A stretch of DNA of 64,000 nt from Flavobacterium zhairuonense (GTDB taxonomy: Bacteria; Bacteroidota; Bacteroidia; Flavobacteriales; Flavobacteriaceae). A program made the position numbers and the translations under genes. The stretch lies in assembly GCF_004352915.1 (NCBI RefSeq), contig NZ_SJSY01000072.1, positions 186,001 to 250,000 on the forward strand, written 5' to 3'. Shown here piece by piece: positions 1 through 8,881 of this stretch (within the stretch, counting starts at the first letter, position 1; each line of letters begins with the position of its first letter). The notes under the pieces are model-generated. The model was not told the DNA's origin and did no database searches. It was given only the letters and a program-made list of their open reading frames with translations.

Positions 1-418
1 ACAGAAAGCAAAAATACTGCCTGAAATTTGATTTCGAAAAAGTTTTTTTTAGAGAAAAGCTTAGGAAATAAAGGAGAAATAAAAAAGTGAGATTTAAAAT
101 CGGTTCCAGCGATTAAAATCCCACTTAAGAGTTCCAAAAAAAAAGTGACAAAATTTACCTAATTTCCCTTGGGAAATCTTATTCTACAAGAATAAATGAT
201 ATTACAATTTTACTATAAAATAAAATTGTGACTATGCGTATTTATACCTGTTTTTGTGAATGAATGCAAATTTTTGGTAAATGATTTGATTTGTGATGTG
301 AATGAAAAAAAATCCCGATAGCAAGAAGTTCTCGGGATTTAAATCTCAAAAAACACATTCATTCTATTATGCAATAGGAACGAATTTTTTTTAATAGAAC
401 CGTATTATTTCTTGCAAT
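1..418. other. AT-rich non-coding left edge
   Basis: No convincing open reading frame lies in this stretch. It contains one clear hairpin (310-340), which serves the minus-strand gene that ends at 419. The rest is A/T-rich sequence in which I see no RNA gene or repeat. Confidence 0.6.
310..340 (-). terminator. Rho-independent terminator
   Basis: A nine-base stem (AAATCCCGA at 310-318 with TCGGGATTT at 332-340) encloses a 13-nt loop. Read on the minus strand it is followed by a run of T (the plus-strand A run at 305-312), so it terminates the small minus-strand gene ending at 419. Confidence 0.75.
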
Positions 419-634
419 TTATTTTAATGTTTTTTTAATGAGTTGAGAAACAACATCTTCATGTGCTTTTTCCATTATAAAATAATCTTTCTTGATATTG
501 TCAGCCTTAATTCCTTGAACAGAGCCGTTTATGCACTGTCTGATGTAATATTTTGAGACTTCGTATTTTAAAAACAAAGCTTCTAATATAGTAGAATTGT
601 AGGAATTATAGTTTTTTGTTTTACTTTTGCCCAT
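419..634 (-). CDS. Small hypothetical protein, possible DNA-binding
   Basis: A 71-residue basic protein that I do not recognise by name. Residues about 17-50 (ALFLKYEVSKYYIRQCINGS) look like a short helix-turn-helix: a helix, the turn 'KYEVSKYYIRQCI', then a basic stretch. It is transcribed divergently from a repressor-like gene at 720 across an 85-nt spacer, and has a TAnnTTTG box upstream plus its own terminator at 310-340. The layout resembles small regulator pairs found on Bacteroidota prophages and integrative elements, but no integrase or structural phage gene is present. The reading frame is well supported; the function is not. Confidence 0.6.
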   Translation of the reverse strand: MGKSKTKNYNSYNSTILEALFLKYEVSKYYIRQCINGSVQGIKADNIKKDYFIMEKAHEDVVSQLIKKTLK

Positions 635-660
635 TGTTTAGTTTGTTTTAAATATCAAAA

Positions 661-668
661 CAAATATA
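661..668 (-). promoter_or_regulatory. Putative -7 box (TATATTTG)
   Basis: On the minus strand the box reads TATATTTG, matching the Bacteroidota -7 consensus TAnnTTTG. It lies 26 nt upstream of the ATG at 634. I see no good -33 TTTG element at the usual distance. Confidence 0.45.
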
Positions 669-719
669 GATGATAATTTTCAACAGTACTAAATGTTTTG
701 AAAATAATTTCTTACATAA

Positions 720-1091
720 ATGAGCATAATTCTAGATAATATTAAATGTTTGGTTGATAACGAGGGGATAGGAATAACTAAGCTAGAGGAAAAAATTGGT
801 GCAAGTAAGGGCGTTCTATCGCGTGCTATTGCTAAAAATAGCGATATACAAGCAAAATGGATTAGTAAAATTGTTGAAATATTTCCACAATATAGTTGTG
901 AATGGTTGATAAAAAATGAAGGCCCAATGTTGAAACGAACCCTTGATTTACAATCTGAATCTTCAAATCATAATTTTTCGTCACATTATAAAGATCTCGC
1001 TGATTCTCGAAAAGAAACAATAGAAAGCCTTAAAAAAGAAATTATGTATTTAGAGGATAAAGTTGCGGTTTATAAGAAAAGGGAAGATTAG
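720..1091 (+). CDS. Phage-repressor-like HTH regulator
   Basis: A 123-residue protein whose first 75 residues resemble the Bacteroidota XRE/CI-type repressor family: 'GIGITKLEEKIGASKGVLSR' (residues 16-35) is a helix-turn-helix, followed by 'WISKIVEIFPQYSCEWLI', typical of this group. The C-terminal 35 residues form a charged heptad-like helix, probably a dimerising coiled coil. There is no peptidase S24 domain, so it is not a LexA-type self-cleaving repressor. It is divergent from the small gene at 419-634, and the shared 85-nt spacer is the natural operator site. Family assignment is fairly firm; its target is unknown. Confidence 0.75.
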   Translation: MSIILDNIKCLVDNEGIGITKLEEKIGASKGVLSRAIAKNSDIQAKWISKIVEIFPQYSCEWLIKNEGPMLKRTLDLQSESSNHNFSSHYKDLADSRKETIESLKKEIMYLEDKVAVYKKRED

Positions 1092-1254
1092 CTGTGAATG
1101 AAATCCAACATTTCTTTTGAGTTTTGTCTAATCCGGTTTCTAAAAAACGAGAGAATTTTCTTTAATAAAAATTTCGATTCTAAAAGTTTTTGCTTAATTT
1201 TAAGTTACAATACCACCTAATCTTTTTTAAAGAAAAGAGAATCAAAACTGGCCC

Positions 1255-1467
1255 ATGATAGTTGAAGTTTTCAAAACCAATGTGCAGAAAGAAGCCGACA
1301 AAAACTACGTTATTGCCGTTATACAAACACAATTTCCGGATTATAAAATTAATTTCGATTTAGAAGATTGTGATAAAATATTGCGGGTTGAAGGTGTTGA
1401 TATAGAATCTGATAATATTATCGATTATGTGAATTGTTTAGGGTATACTTGTGTGAGGTTGGAGTAG
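1255..1467 (+). CDS. Small conserved hypothetical protein
   Basis: A 70-residue acidic protein with no signal peptide or membrane segment. The alternation of predicted strands and helices (IVEVFKTNV, EADKNYVIAVIQTQFP, YKINFDLE, ILRVEGV, IIDYVNCLGYTCVRLE) suggests a small ferredoxin-like alpha/beta fold similar to HMA-type domains. The CxxC metal motif is absent; only two separate cysteines occur near the C-terminus. It is followed by a hairpin terminator. No function can be assigned. Confidence 0.6.
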   Translation: MIVEVFKTNVQKEADKNYVIAVIQTQFPDYKINFDLEDCDKILRVEGVDIESDNIIDYVNCLGYTCVRLE

Positions 1468-1497
1468 GTGGTTAAGATAAATATATGATATATAACC

Positions 1498-1522
1498 GCG
1501 TAAACAGCTAGAATGTTTACGC
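1498..1522 (+). terminator. Hairpin terminator after 1255-1467
   Basis: Stem GCGTAAAC (1498-1505) pairs with GTTTACGC (1515-1522) and is followed by AGTTTTTGTTT on the plus strand. It separates the plus-strand small gene from the convergent protease gene that ends at 1562. Confidence 0.75.
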
Positions 1523-1561
1523 AGTTTTTGTTTAATAAATCCTGATGATTGATTGTTGAAT

Positions 1562-2629
1562 TTATTTGAAAGGATATACTAATGAAGCCCCTTTTACGTC
1601 AAATTGGGTTAGTGGTAATTTGTTGTTGTTTAAGTTTAAACTACAAGGATAATGCATAACCGAATAGGGATCATAGCTAGTTACTTGAATAGCTCCCATG
1701 GCTTGCTGAATTATATCTTCTCCTGCACAAGATTTATCTTTTGACCATATATGTTCATGTCTGAATCCTAGGATATGGCCAATTTCATGTCTTAATATTC
1801 CGGCACGACTGAAGTCGGTTGTGAAAAAAATTGAGTTAAGTAAAAGCATTCTTTTATATTTTTGATCATGTGGAAAAAAAGCTTGTGCGGCAAATTCTTC
1901 AGGAAAATTCACTTCTTGAACGGCAAAAAGAAGATTTTCGGGATATTCTTCTAAATCAATGTCTTGGTTGTCCAGTTTTGATAAATATTGGAATTTTATA
2001 TTACAAGCTTTTGCCCAATCTTTTGTTGCGACTGCCATAGCATTGACAGCCATGTTGTATCCGTTTTGGGAAGTAAATGAATTGCGATTGATATAGTATT
2101 TTATAATAGTGCCGGGGGTCCAAATTAATGCTGTACCATTTCGATTAGTAGCCACGGTTAATTTGTTATAAGCATCATTACTTTTTTGATTATTTTTTTG
2201 TTCCCATAAATTTATTTGCTTAAGTCTTTTTTTGCAATATTCTAATAACTCAAGATCATCCATCCTAATATCACCTTCTACTATGTAATAATTACGTGTG
2301 TATTTATTTTTGCCTTTTCCAGTGGTTAAAGAAATTTTAGGTAGCACTTTTGTTAATTTTTTTTTGAGTTCATAAGCTTCGTTTTCTAATTGACTAGTTA
2401 TATCCGTATAAGAAATGGTATCAAGTAAATAACGATTATTTTTGTTAATATAATTTGACATTGCAGAATCTATAGTTGTTTGTCTGATACTATCTGGAGC
2501 GACAATTTGTATATTGCTGGTTGAATCAAGCATAATTGTTGTTTCGGCTGTCGCAGTATTATTGTGATTACAGCTTGTAATAAAACAAATTGATACAATA
2601 ATGATAAAAAGTTTTAGTAACTGTTTCAT
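1562..2629 (-). CDS. Astacin-like (M12A-type) zinc metalloprotease lipoprotein
   Basis: A 355-residue secreted protease. The N-terminus has a lipoprotein signal ending at Cys20 (FITSC). The zinc site is 'HEIGHILGFRHEH' (His281, Glu282, His285, His291), the extended astacin pattern HExxHxxGxxHE. Forty residues on, 'YDPYSVMHYP' with Met325 matches the astacin Met-turn (SxMHY), which separates it from plain matrixins. About 180 residues between the lipid anchor and the catalytic domain could act as a prodomain. It likely sits on the cell surface or periplasmic face and degrades protein. It lies 73 nt downstream of the outer-membrane protein at 2703-4154 in the same direction and may be co-transcribed. 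Exact subfamily is uncertain. Confidence 0.85.
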   Translation of the reverse strand: MKQLLKLFIIIVSICFITSCNHNNTATAETTIMLDSTSNIQIVAPDSIRQTTIDSAMSNYINKNNRYLLDTISYTDITSQLENEAYELKKKLTKVLPKISLTTGKGKNKYTRNYYIVEGDIRMDDLELLEYCKKRLKQINLWEQKNNQKSNDAYNKLTVATNRNGTALIWTPGTIIKYYINRNSFTSQNGYNMAVNAMAVATKDWAKACNIKFQYLSKLDNQDIDLEEYPENLLFAVQEVNFPEEFAAQAFFPHDQKYKRMLLLNSIFFTTDFSRAGILRHEIGHILGFRHEHIWSKDKSCAGEDIIQQAMGAIQVTSYDPYSVMHYPCSLNLNNNKLPLTQFDVKGASLVYPFK

Positions 2630-2702
2630 AGGGTGTATTTTGATTGTTTTTTTCTTGTTTGTTGTTTGCGTTGCATGAAAAAAGTTTATTTAGCTCTCGT
2701 CG

Positions 2703-4154
2703 TTAAAAATTGTATTGTATTGCTACATATGGTTTAAACTTTGGTACTGAGCTATATTTGAAATCCTTATCAATATCTTCTGTCCCATTAATCTTGTCAC
2801 CAACTTTGAGAGTGTCTAGCTCTTTTATCCATGTCATTGCTAGCCCTCCTGCAATTGCAAACCTTCTCAATCCATTAATATTGCTTCTTAAGCCAAATCC
2901 TGTTAATAATGTTGGTATTCCCGCGTTTAAACCTATTCCGAGTTGATACATTGGATGGATTGTAGAATTAGGAATATAGTAATTGAAGTTTACCATAGTA
3001 GTTATATTAAGATTTTTTACTGCATTTTCAGTCGGAGAGCCTACATATTGTTGTCCGGTTGAATCTGATGTTGTTCCATATGTATAATATTTATAAAAAG
3101 TATAAGCAGTACCAATAGAAACTTCAGGAACAAATCTTTGAAATTTCCTTACTCTGATGCTTCTTTTCATTAACTCTTTCGGTTCGGTATTGATAATTTC
3201 GTTGTTGTCTGATAATATTAGTCCATCTTCTTTAATAGTAATCGTATATATAGAAATTTTTCCTTCTGTTGAAGGAACTTCATTAAGATGAATACACCAT
3301 TTTAATTCTGGTGTTCCGCCTCCTGCTGATGCTTTTTCTTGCATTTTTTTTGCACCATTATATGCTTCTACAAGATTTGAAAGTCTTTTTACTTGCTCTT
3401 CTAATTTTGTTTGAAGTTCTTTAATGAGAGAATTGAAAATGTATTTTGCTGTAAATGCATCACGATCAGTGCAAGGATAATTTTTGACATCAGTTTGAAC
3501 ATTCTCAAGGCGGGTTTTTATCTTATTAAAATGATCGTTAATAAGTTGTACTTCTTTATCTACAGAAGAAAGTTGGTTTTTTGTAGTCTCTTCTTCTTCG
3601 AAAGTTATTGCTTTTAAGAATTTAAATTGTTTTATAATTTCTTCTTTTTTAGATTCTGAGAGAGTTTTATCTATTCCTTCAATAGTAGATTTAATATTTT
3701 CAAATTCGCTGCATTCGACCTCTTTCGTTATTGGTATTTTTTTCTTGTTTTTTATTACAAATGAAGATACCGATTCAGTAGGTGTTTTTAGGCCGTTTAA
3801 ATTTTCAAATATTGAGCCTAATGCCTTCTCAGCGGCTGCATTTATTGGGTCAGCTATAATTTTTATTTCTGTATTGTTGGTGAAGTTTAATGGATTTAAA
3901 GGTCTTAGATAAATATTTATGCCATTTTTGTGAACTAGGTAAATTGTAGAATCTTGTAATACGGTAAAATCAACACTTTGGTCTTTTGATGCAGCATCAG
4001 CTTTTAGTTGTTTTGTTAAAATGTCATATTTTAAAAATAGACGATATCCTTTTTCTATGGGTACTCCATTTTCCAAAACGTCAGATGCTTTTTGTGCAAA
4101 TATTTCTTGAGAGCAAATAAATATTATTGCAAATGTTAGTAAATGCTTAATCAT
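2703..4154 (-). CDS. Predicted outer-membrane barrel protein with coiled-coil middle
   Basis: A 483-residue protein with a classical signal peptide (first ~21 residues ending IFAQ). The middle (about residues 130-270) is rich in K/E/L heptads and probably forms a coiled coil. The last ~150 residues alternate polar and hydrophobic positions and end in 'KPYVAIQYNF', an aromatic C-terminal residue typical of outer-membrane beta-barrels. I do not recognise a named family. It precedes the astacin-like protease gene in transcription order, so the two may form a surface-located unit. Confidence 0.7.
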   Translation of the reverse strand: MIKHLLTFAIIFICSQEIFAQKASDVLENGVPIEKGYRLFLKYDILTKQLKADAASKDQSVDFTVLQDSTIYLVHKNGINIYLRPLNPLNFTNNTEIKIIADPINAAAEKALGSIFENLNGLKTPTESVSSFVIKNKKKIPITKEVECSEFENIKSTIEGIDKTLSESKKEEIIKQFKFLKAITFEEEETTKNQLSSVDKEVQLINDHFNKIKTRLENVQTDVKNYPCTDRDAFTAKYIFNSLIKELQTKLEEQVKRLSNLVEAYNGAKKMQEKASAGGGTPELKWCIHLNEVPSTEGKISIYTITIKEDGLILSDNNEIINTEPKELMKRSIRVRKFQRFVPEVSIGTAYTFYKYYTYGTTSDSTGQQYVGSPTENAVKNLNITTMVNFNYYIPNSTIHPMYQLGIGLNAGIPTLLTGFGLRSNINGLRRFAIAGGLAMTWIKELDTLKVGDKINGTEDIDKDFKYSSVPKFKPYVAIQYNF

Positions 4155-4571
4155 AATTGTTCGTGTTTAAGTTGTTTAGATTTAGGTAATTAATTCATTT
4201 GTATTTAGTTTTTGATAAACCAGTTGTGCGTAGTCTATAGAAAGCTAAGCAATATTAACATTTGTTTAATAATTTTAAATGGGTATTTATACGTGTTTTT
4301 ATTTATAAATAGAATTGTTAAAGCGTAAATGCTTGATATTTAATTATGTGTTATAATGTTTAAGAACATGAGTAAAGGCAAGAAGTGAAACATGTCTTAA
4401 AAAATATTTTCACTAAGATTTGTAAATTATTCTTGTGTTAAATCGGAAGTATGATATCTATAAATGTATTTTTTTAAATGGGAACTATGTTTATGAATTT
4501 GTAGAAATGCACAAATTATTCAATTCAAATTATCATTTTCTAATTACCGAAATTCCCTAAATTTGCGCCTT
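4155..4571. other. Divergent intergenic region
   Basis: This 417-nt AT-rich spacer separates the minus-strand barrel-protein gene from the plus-strand SulP gene. Apart from the -7 box just before the SulP start I find no gene, strong hairpin or repeat. Confidence 0.55.
4558..4565 (+). promoter_or_regulatory. -7 box of the SulP gene, implying a near-leaderless start
   Basis: TAAATTTG, followed by C, matches the Bacteroidota -7 box TAnnTTTGc. Transcription normally starts about 5-8 nt after this box, which falls at or next to the ATG at 4572. Confidence 0.6.
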
Positions 4572-6101
4572 ATGAAAAAAGCATTTCAACTCTTCGATTT
4601 CACACAAAAAGTCAATTATAAAAACGAAATTTTGGCTGGTTTTACGGTTGCGATGACAATGATTCCAGAATCACTGTCATTTGCTATTTTGGCTGGATTT
4701 CCACCTTTGGTTGGTTTGTATGCGGCATTTATTGCAGGATTGGTCACGGCAATTTTTGGAGGAAGACCCGGAATGATTTCGGGTGGAGCAGGAGCGACTG
4801 TTATTGTTTTAATAGCCTTGATGAAATCGCATGGAATCGAATATGTTTTTGCCGCAGTTGCGCTCGGTGGTGTCGTGCAAATCTGTATCGGACTTTTTAA
4901 ACTCGGAAAATTTATTCGTTTAGTGCCACAGCCAGTGATGTTTGGTTTTGTAAACGGTTTGGCAGTTGTGATTTTCATGTCGCAATTGGAACAATTTAAA
5001 ACTGTAGTAAATGGGCAAGTTTCTTGGCTTCAAGGAACACCTTTGTACATTATGTTGGGATTGGTTGCATTGACAATTTCAATTGTTTTGGTTTTCCCTA
5101 AAATTACCAAAGCAGTTCCAGCTTCGCTTGTGGCCATTATGGTTGTTTTTGCGATCGTAATTATTTTTAATATTGAAACTAAAACAGTTGAAGATATTGC
5201 ATCAGTGCAAGGCGGATTTCCTCCTTTTCACATTCCGAATATTCCGTTTTCTTTTGACACTTTAAAAATCATATTTCCTTATTCCGTAATTGTTGCAGCA
5301 GTGGGTTTGACTGAAGGTTTGCTTACGCTGAATTTAGTTGATGAAATTACGGGAACTCGAGGCAATAGCAATCGTGAATGCATTGCGCAAGGAAGTTCAA
5401 ATATATTAAACGGCTTTTTCTACGGAATGGGTGGTTGCCCAATGATTGCTCAGACTTTAGTGAATCTTGGAGCAGGTTCGAGAGCCAGACTTTCAGGAAT
5501 TATAGGTGCTTTGACTATTTTAATGATTATACTTTTTGGAGCGCCTGTTATTGGTAAGTTGCCAATGGCAGCCTTGGTGGGAGTTATGATGATGGTGGCT
5601 ATTACAACTTTTGAATGGGCCAGTTTCAAGATTATTAATAAAATGCCAAAGCATGATATTTTTGTTGGAATTCTAGTAGCTTTAATTACAATCGTACTTC
5701 ATAATCTGGCTCTGGCTGTCTTGATTGGTGTAATTATTTCGGCCTTGGTTTTTGCTTGGGAAAGCGCCAAAAGAATTCGTGCTAGACATTATATCGATGA
5801 AAGTGGAGTAAAACATTATGAAATTTATGGACCGTTATTTTTTGGTTCAACCACTACTTTTTTAGAAAAGTTTGATATTCAGAACGACCCAGTTCATATT
5901 ATTATCGATTTTAAAGAAAGCCGCGTTTCTGATATGTCGGCCATTGAAGCTTTAAATAAACTGACGAAAAAATACAATCAGTTAAATAAAACTATAGAGT
6001 TGCAGCATTTAAGCGGAGATTGCAGGCAATTACTAAAAAATGCCGATGCTGTTATTAAGGTAAATGTTATTGAAGATCCTACTTATAAAGTGGTTTCCTG
6101 A
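4572..6101 (+). CDS. SulP family inorganic anion transporter
   Basis: A 509-residue inner-membrane transporter of the SulP/SLC26 family, which moves sulfate, bicarbonate or related anions. The N-terminal ~390 residues are mostly hydrophobic and carry the signature 'GGCPMIAQTLVNLGAGSRAR'. The C-terminus (about 420-509) is a STAS domain, seen in 'IIIDFKESRVSDMSAIEALN'. The substrate cannot be read from the sequence. I chose the ATG at 4572 over an in-frame TTG at 4563 because the TTG lies inside the TAAATTTG promoter box. No carbonic anhydrase or sulfate-assimilation gene is adjacent. A bidirectional terminator follows. Confidence 0.93.
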   Translation: MKKAFQLFDFTQKVNYKNEILAGFTVAMTMIPESLSFAILAGFPPLVGLYAAFIAGLVTAIFGGRPGMISGGAGATVIVLIALMKSHGIEYVFAAVALGGVVQICIGLFKLGKFIRLVPQPVMFGFVNGLAVVIFMSQLEQFKTVVNGQVSWLQGTPLYIMLGLVALTISIVLVFPKITKAVPASLVAIMVVFAIVIIFNIETKTVEDIASVQGGFPPFHIPNIPFSFDTLKIIFPYSVIVAAVGLTEGLLTLNLVDEITGTRGNSNRECIAQGSSNILNGFFYGMGGCPMIAQTLVNLGAGSRARLSGIIGALTILMIILFGAPVIGKLPMAALVGVMMMVAITTFEWASFKIINKMPKHDIFVGILVALITIVLHNLALAVLIGVIISALVFAWESAKRIRARHYIDESGVKHYEIYGPLFFGSTTTFLEKFDIQNDPVHIIIDFKESRVSDMSAIEALNKLTKKYNQLNKTIELQHLSGDCRQLLKNADAVIKVNVIEDPTYKVVS

Positions 6102-6251
6102 TAATTAGAAAATAAATTAATTTACTTCTTTGGGCAGTGTTAAATGGAAAAAAAATTGGTAAAATAATTTTTAATTTAAGATATGTTGAGCTAAAAAATA
6201 AATGATTTTACTGTGACTCATAAATATCGAAAACAATAAGTTTTTTAAAAC

Positions 6252-6285
6252 AAAAAAGCTGCAAATTTTAGTTTGCAGCTTTTTT
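6252..6285. terminator. Bidirectional terminator
   Basis: A 14-bp stem (6252-6265 with 6272-6285) with a six-base loop has an A run on its left side and a T run on its right. It can serve both convergent genes, SulP (plus) and the repeat protein (minus). Confidence 0.9.
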
Positions 6286-6339
6286 ATCGTCTTAATTGTT
6301 TTGCAACTTTATCTATTCAAATAAAATTCCAAAAAACTA

Positions 6340-8121
6340 TTATTTTAAATAAGTAAATTTTATTAGGTCATTTGCCATTAATGTATATGACCCATTACTC
6401 GCAGGAAGATATTTTACAGTGGTGCCAGTTACAGAAATTGCGTCTTTAGAAATAACGACACCATTTACATACATTTGTACTTTTGACGCTTTTGGTGTTG
6501 CGTTTAGTGTAAAAGAGTCTATTCCGGCTGATGCAGTGGTAAACTCGTCAATAGCAAGTTGTGTTTCAAAAGTTGCAGGATCAGTCCAAACAACATTACC
6601 AACTGCATCTACTGATGTCGCTACATAGCCAACAGCAGCGCCTGTAGTGATTTGAGCTGTTGCAGTACTTGTTTTTCCTGTAGCTGTAATATTTGCCGCT
6701 CCAGTAATATTTTTAGTATTCATATTTAAATCTTGTGTTGCAATGTGATTACCAAGGTTGTCGCCTTTTGTAGCAATTGTAGCAGGATCTGTCCAAACAA
6801 CATTACCAGTTGCATCTACTGATGTTGCAATATAACCAGCTGTGGCGCCTGTAGTAATTTGAGCTGTTGCAGTACTTGTTTTTCCTGTAGCAGTAATATT
6901 TGCCGCTCCAGTAATATTTTTAGTATTCATATTCAAATCTTGTGTAGCAATGTGATTACCAAGATTGTCGCCTTTTGTCGTAATTGTTGCGGGATCAGTC
7001 CAGGTTACATTACCTGTTGAATCAGAAACTGCAATTTTACCATCTCCGGCACCTGTAGTGATTTGGGCTGTTGAAGTACTTGTTTTTCCTGTAGCAGTAA
7101 TATTTGCAGCTCCTGCAATATTTTTAGCATTCATATTTAAATCTTGTGTAGCAATGTGATTACCAAGGTTGTCGCCTTTTGTCGTAATTGTCGCAGGATC
7201 AGTCCAAACAACATTACCAGCTGCATCTACTGATGTTGCAATATAACCAGCTGTGGCGCCTGTAGTAATTTGAGCTGTTGCAGTACTCGTTTTTCCTGTA
7301 GCAGTAATATTTGCCGCTCCGGCAATATTTTTAGTATTCATATTCAAGTCTTGTGTAGCAATGTGATTACCAAGGTTGTCGCCTTTTGTCGTAATTGTTT
7401 CGGGATCAGTCCAGGTTACATTACCTGTTGAATCAGAAACTGCAATTTTACCATCTCCGGCACCTGTAGTGATTTGGGCTGTTGAAGTACTTGTTTTTCC
7501 TGTAGCAGTAATATTTGCCGCTCCAGCAATATTTTTAGCATTCATATTTAAATCTTGTGTAGCAATATGATTACCAAGGTTGTCGCCTTTTGTCGTAATT
7601 GTCGCAGGATCTGTCCACACAACATTACCAGCTGCATCTACTGATGTCGCAATATAACCAGCTGTGGCGCCTGTGGTGATTTGAGCTGTTGCAGTACTTG
7701 TTTTTCCTGTAGCGGTAATATTTGCCGCTCCAGTAATATTTTTAGTATTCATATTCAAATCTTGTGTAGCAGTGTGATTTCCTAAGTTATCACCAGCAAA
7801 TTCTGTTCTTGATACATAACGTATTATATTGTTACTATCAATTACTAAAACAGCATCTGAGTTAGCTCCTGCCAAAAGCCCATCTAAGGCTAGAGTATAT
7901 GCCGATGTTGTTTTTAATGTTGTAGCCTGTTTTAAATCTCCTCCTAATTGAATATAACCCGCGTTTGCTGTTATACCATTATTAGCATTAGGATGAATAG
8001 TGACCTTTTCCCCATTTTGGGTAACAACGGTTTTTGTTTGCGCCATCATAAAGCCACTCTGAATTAATAATAATAAGCAAGTAATTTTTTTCATTTTCGT
8101 AATAAATTTTTTATTTTTCAT
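6340..8121 (-). CDS. Secreted protein with six tandem 68/69-residue repeats
   Basis: A 593-residue protein with a signal peptide (cleavage near 'GFMMAQ'; an internal Met10 at 8094 is an alternative start). Residues 110-521 are six near-identical repeats, each starting GDNLGNH[IT]ATQDLNMN and ending WTDPxT. Two types occur: A (69 residues, with ATAGYIATSVDAAGNVVW) and B (68 residues, with GDGKIAVSDSTGNVTW), in the order A-B-A-B-A-A. The C-terminal 72 residues form a different domain (SFTLNATPKASKVQMYVNGV). The repeats resemble the stalk regions of Bacteroidota tail-fibre-like or adhesin-like proteins. The function is unknown; a surface or extracellular fibre is my inference. No clear type IX sorting domain is visible. 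Confidence 0.85.
   Translation of the reverse strand: MKNKKFITKMKKITCLLLLIQSGFMMAQTKTVVTQNGEKVTIHPNANNGITANAGYIQLGGDLKQATTLKTTSAYTLALDGLLAGANSDAVLVIDSNNIIRYVSRTEFAGDNLGNHTATQDLNMNTKNITGAANITATGKTSTATAQITTGATAGYIATSVDAAGNVVWTDPATITTKGDNLGNHIATQDLNMNAKNIAGAANITATGKTSTSTAQITTGAGDGKIAVSDSTGNVTWTDPETITTKGDNLGNHIATQDLNMNTKNIAGAANITATGKTSTATAQITTGATAGYIATSVDAAGNVVWTDPATITTKGDNLGNHIATQDLNMNAKNIAGAANITATGKTSTSTAQITTGAGDGKIAVSDSTGNVTWTDPATITTKGDNLGNHIATQDLNMNTKNITGAANITATGKTSTATAQITTGATAGYIATSVDATGNVVWTDPATIATKGDNLGNHIATQDLNMNTKNITGAANITATGKTSTATAQITTGAAVGYVATSVDAVGNVVWTDPATFETQLAIDEFTTASAGIDSFTLNATPKASKVQMYVNGVVISKDAISVTGTTVKYLPASNGSYTLMANDLIKFTYLK
6559..7794 (-). repeat. Coding higher-order tandem repeat (A-B-A-B-A-A)
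   Basis: Six units of 204 or 207 bp lie in frame inside the preceding gene. A+B dimers repeat every 411 bp (137 residues); for example, antisense reading shows the same sequence at 6965 and 7376. The near-identity of the copies at DNA level indicates recent duplication or gene conversion. Confidence 0.9.
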
Positions 8122-8463
8122 GTCTTAATGTGTTCTTTATTGTAATGAATTCACTTTCAGTTTAGGGTGAATAGTTTTTTGGTTTGCCCTATTAATAATT
8201 AGCTTTAACTAAATACTTAGAAAGTGTTTTGCATTTTTATCTCTAAATTTTTGACAAAAGTACCGAGGCTGTGCAAGTCGGTTTGGTTTTAAAAGTTTTT
8301 TTTGTAACAGATTAAGGTTTTTTAAATAAATATATCATAAGCCACAATGATTAGGCTGAATGTGTATTTTTAAAATATTTAGTTTGGGTTGAATAAAGAA
8401 TTTAAAGTAAATTAATTGCTTTTATATTAAATAGCAGGAAGATGCTTTATTAGGGAATAAAAA

Positions 8464-8691
8464 TCAGGTTAATTTGCCCATTTTTAAAGTGTAAATTTGA
8501 TGATGGCGATTGTTTAAAGAAAGTTTATGGGCTTGTAGGTTTTGTAAGTATTTCTGAAATTTTGGACTACAACTCGGGATGTTTTTTGGTTTGCCAATAA
8601 TTGGAAAATTATTATTGACGACCCCAGGTGAAGGTATGATGAGAGCTGATATTAAAGTAAGTATAACCAAGGATCCTATTAACAAGATCAT
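8464..8691 (-). CDS. Doubtful small membrane protein
   Basis: A 75-codon frame opening with a hydrophobic segment (MILLIGSLVILTLISALIIP) followed by a basic tail. No ribosome binding site or promoter is evident and I recognise no family. It may be a real small membrane protein or chance; the hydrophobic N-terminus is the only argument for it. Confidence 0.3.
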   Translation of the reverse strand: MILLIGSLVILTLISALIIPSPGVVNNNFPIIGKPKNIPSCSPKFQKYLQNLQAHKLSLNNRHHQIYTLKMGKLT

Positions 8692-8805
8692 GATTTAACT
8701 GGATAATTGGAAAATATGATACTTATATTGAAAATGTAAATTGTAAAGAAACACTGCTGTGCGTTTACGTCGTGTAAATCAAGCATTGTGTTTGTTTTGA
8801 GGATA

Positions 8806-8825
8806 AGACGCACAGGAGTGCGTCT
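8806..8825. repeat. Short intergenic palindrome (gacgcac/gtgcgtc type)
   Basis: An eight-base stem AGACGCAC/GTGCGTCT with a four-base loop is followed by 'ctaca'. A degraded relative lies at about 8751-8775. The type resembles the 'gagacgcac...gtgcgtctctac' palindromes that I recall from many flavobacterial spacers. Confidence 0.5.
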
Positions 8826-8881
8826 CTACAGAAAATAGGAATTTCAAATAAAATCACCTAATTTTCTAATTGATATTTTTT

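Larger units (their letters stand above)
8122..8881. other. Long, mostly non-coding spacer
   Basis: The spacer holds the doubtful 75-codon frame at 8464-8691 and a short palindrome at 8806-8825. The part next to 8121 is the upstream region of the repeat-protein gene. I see no RNA gene. Confidence 0.5.

Noticed and set aside
6965..7570. Two near-identical plus-strand frames inside the repeat-protein gene
   Set aside because: They are the antisense of the 411-bp repeat unit and have no start signals.
6559..7794. Regular repeats that could suggest a CRISPR array
   Set aside because: The units are 204/207 bp, in frame, and fully coding. There are no short repeat/spacer alternation and no cas genes.
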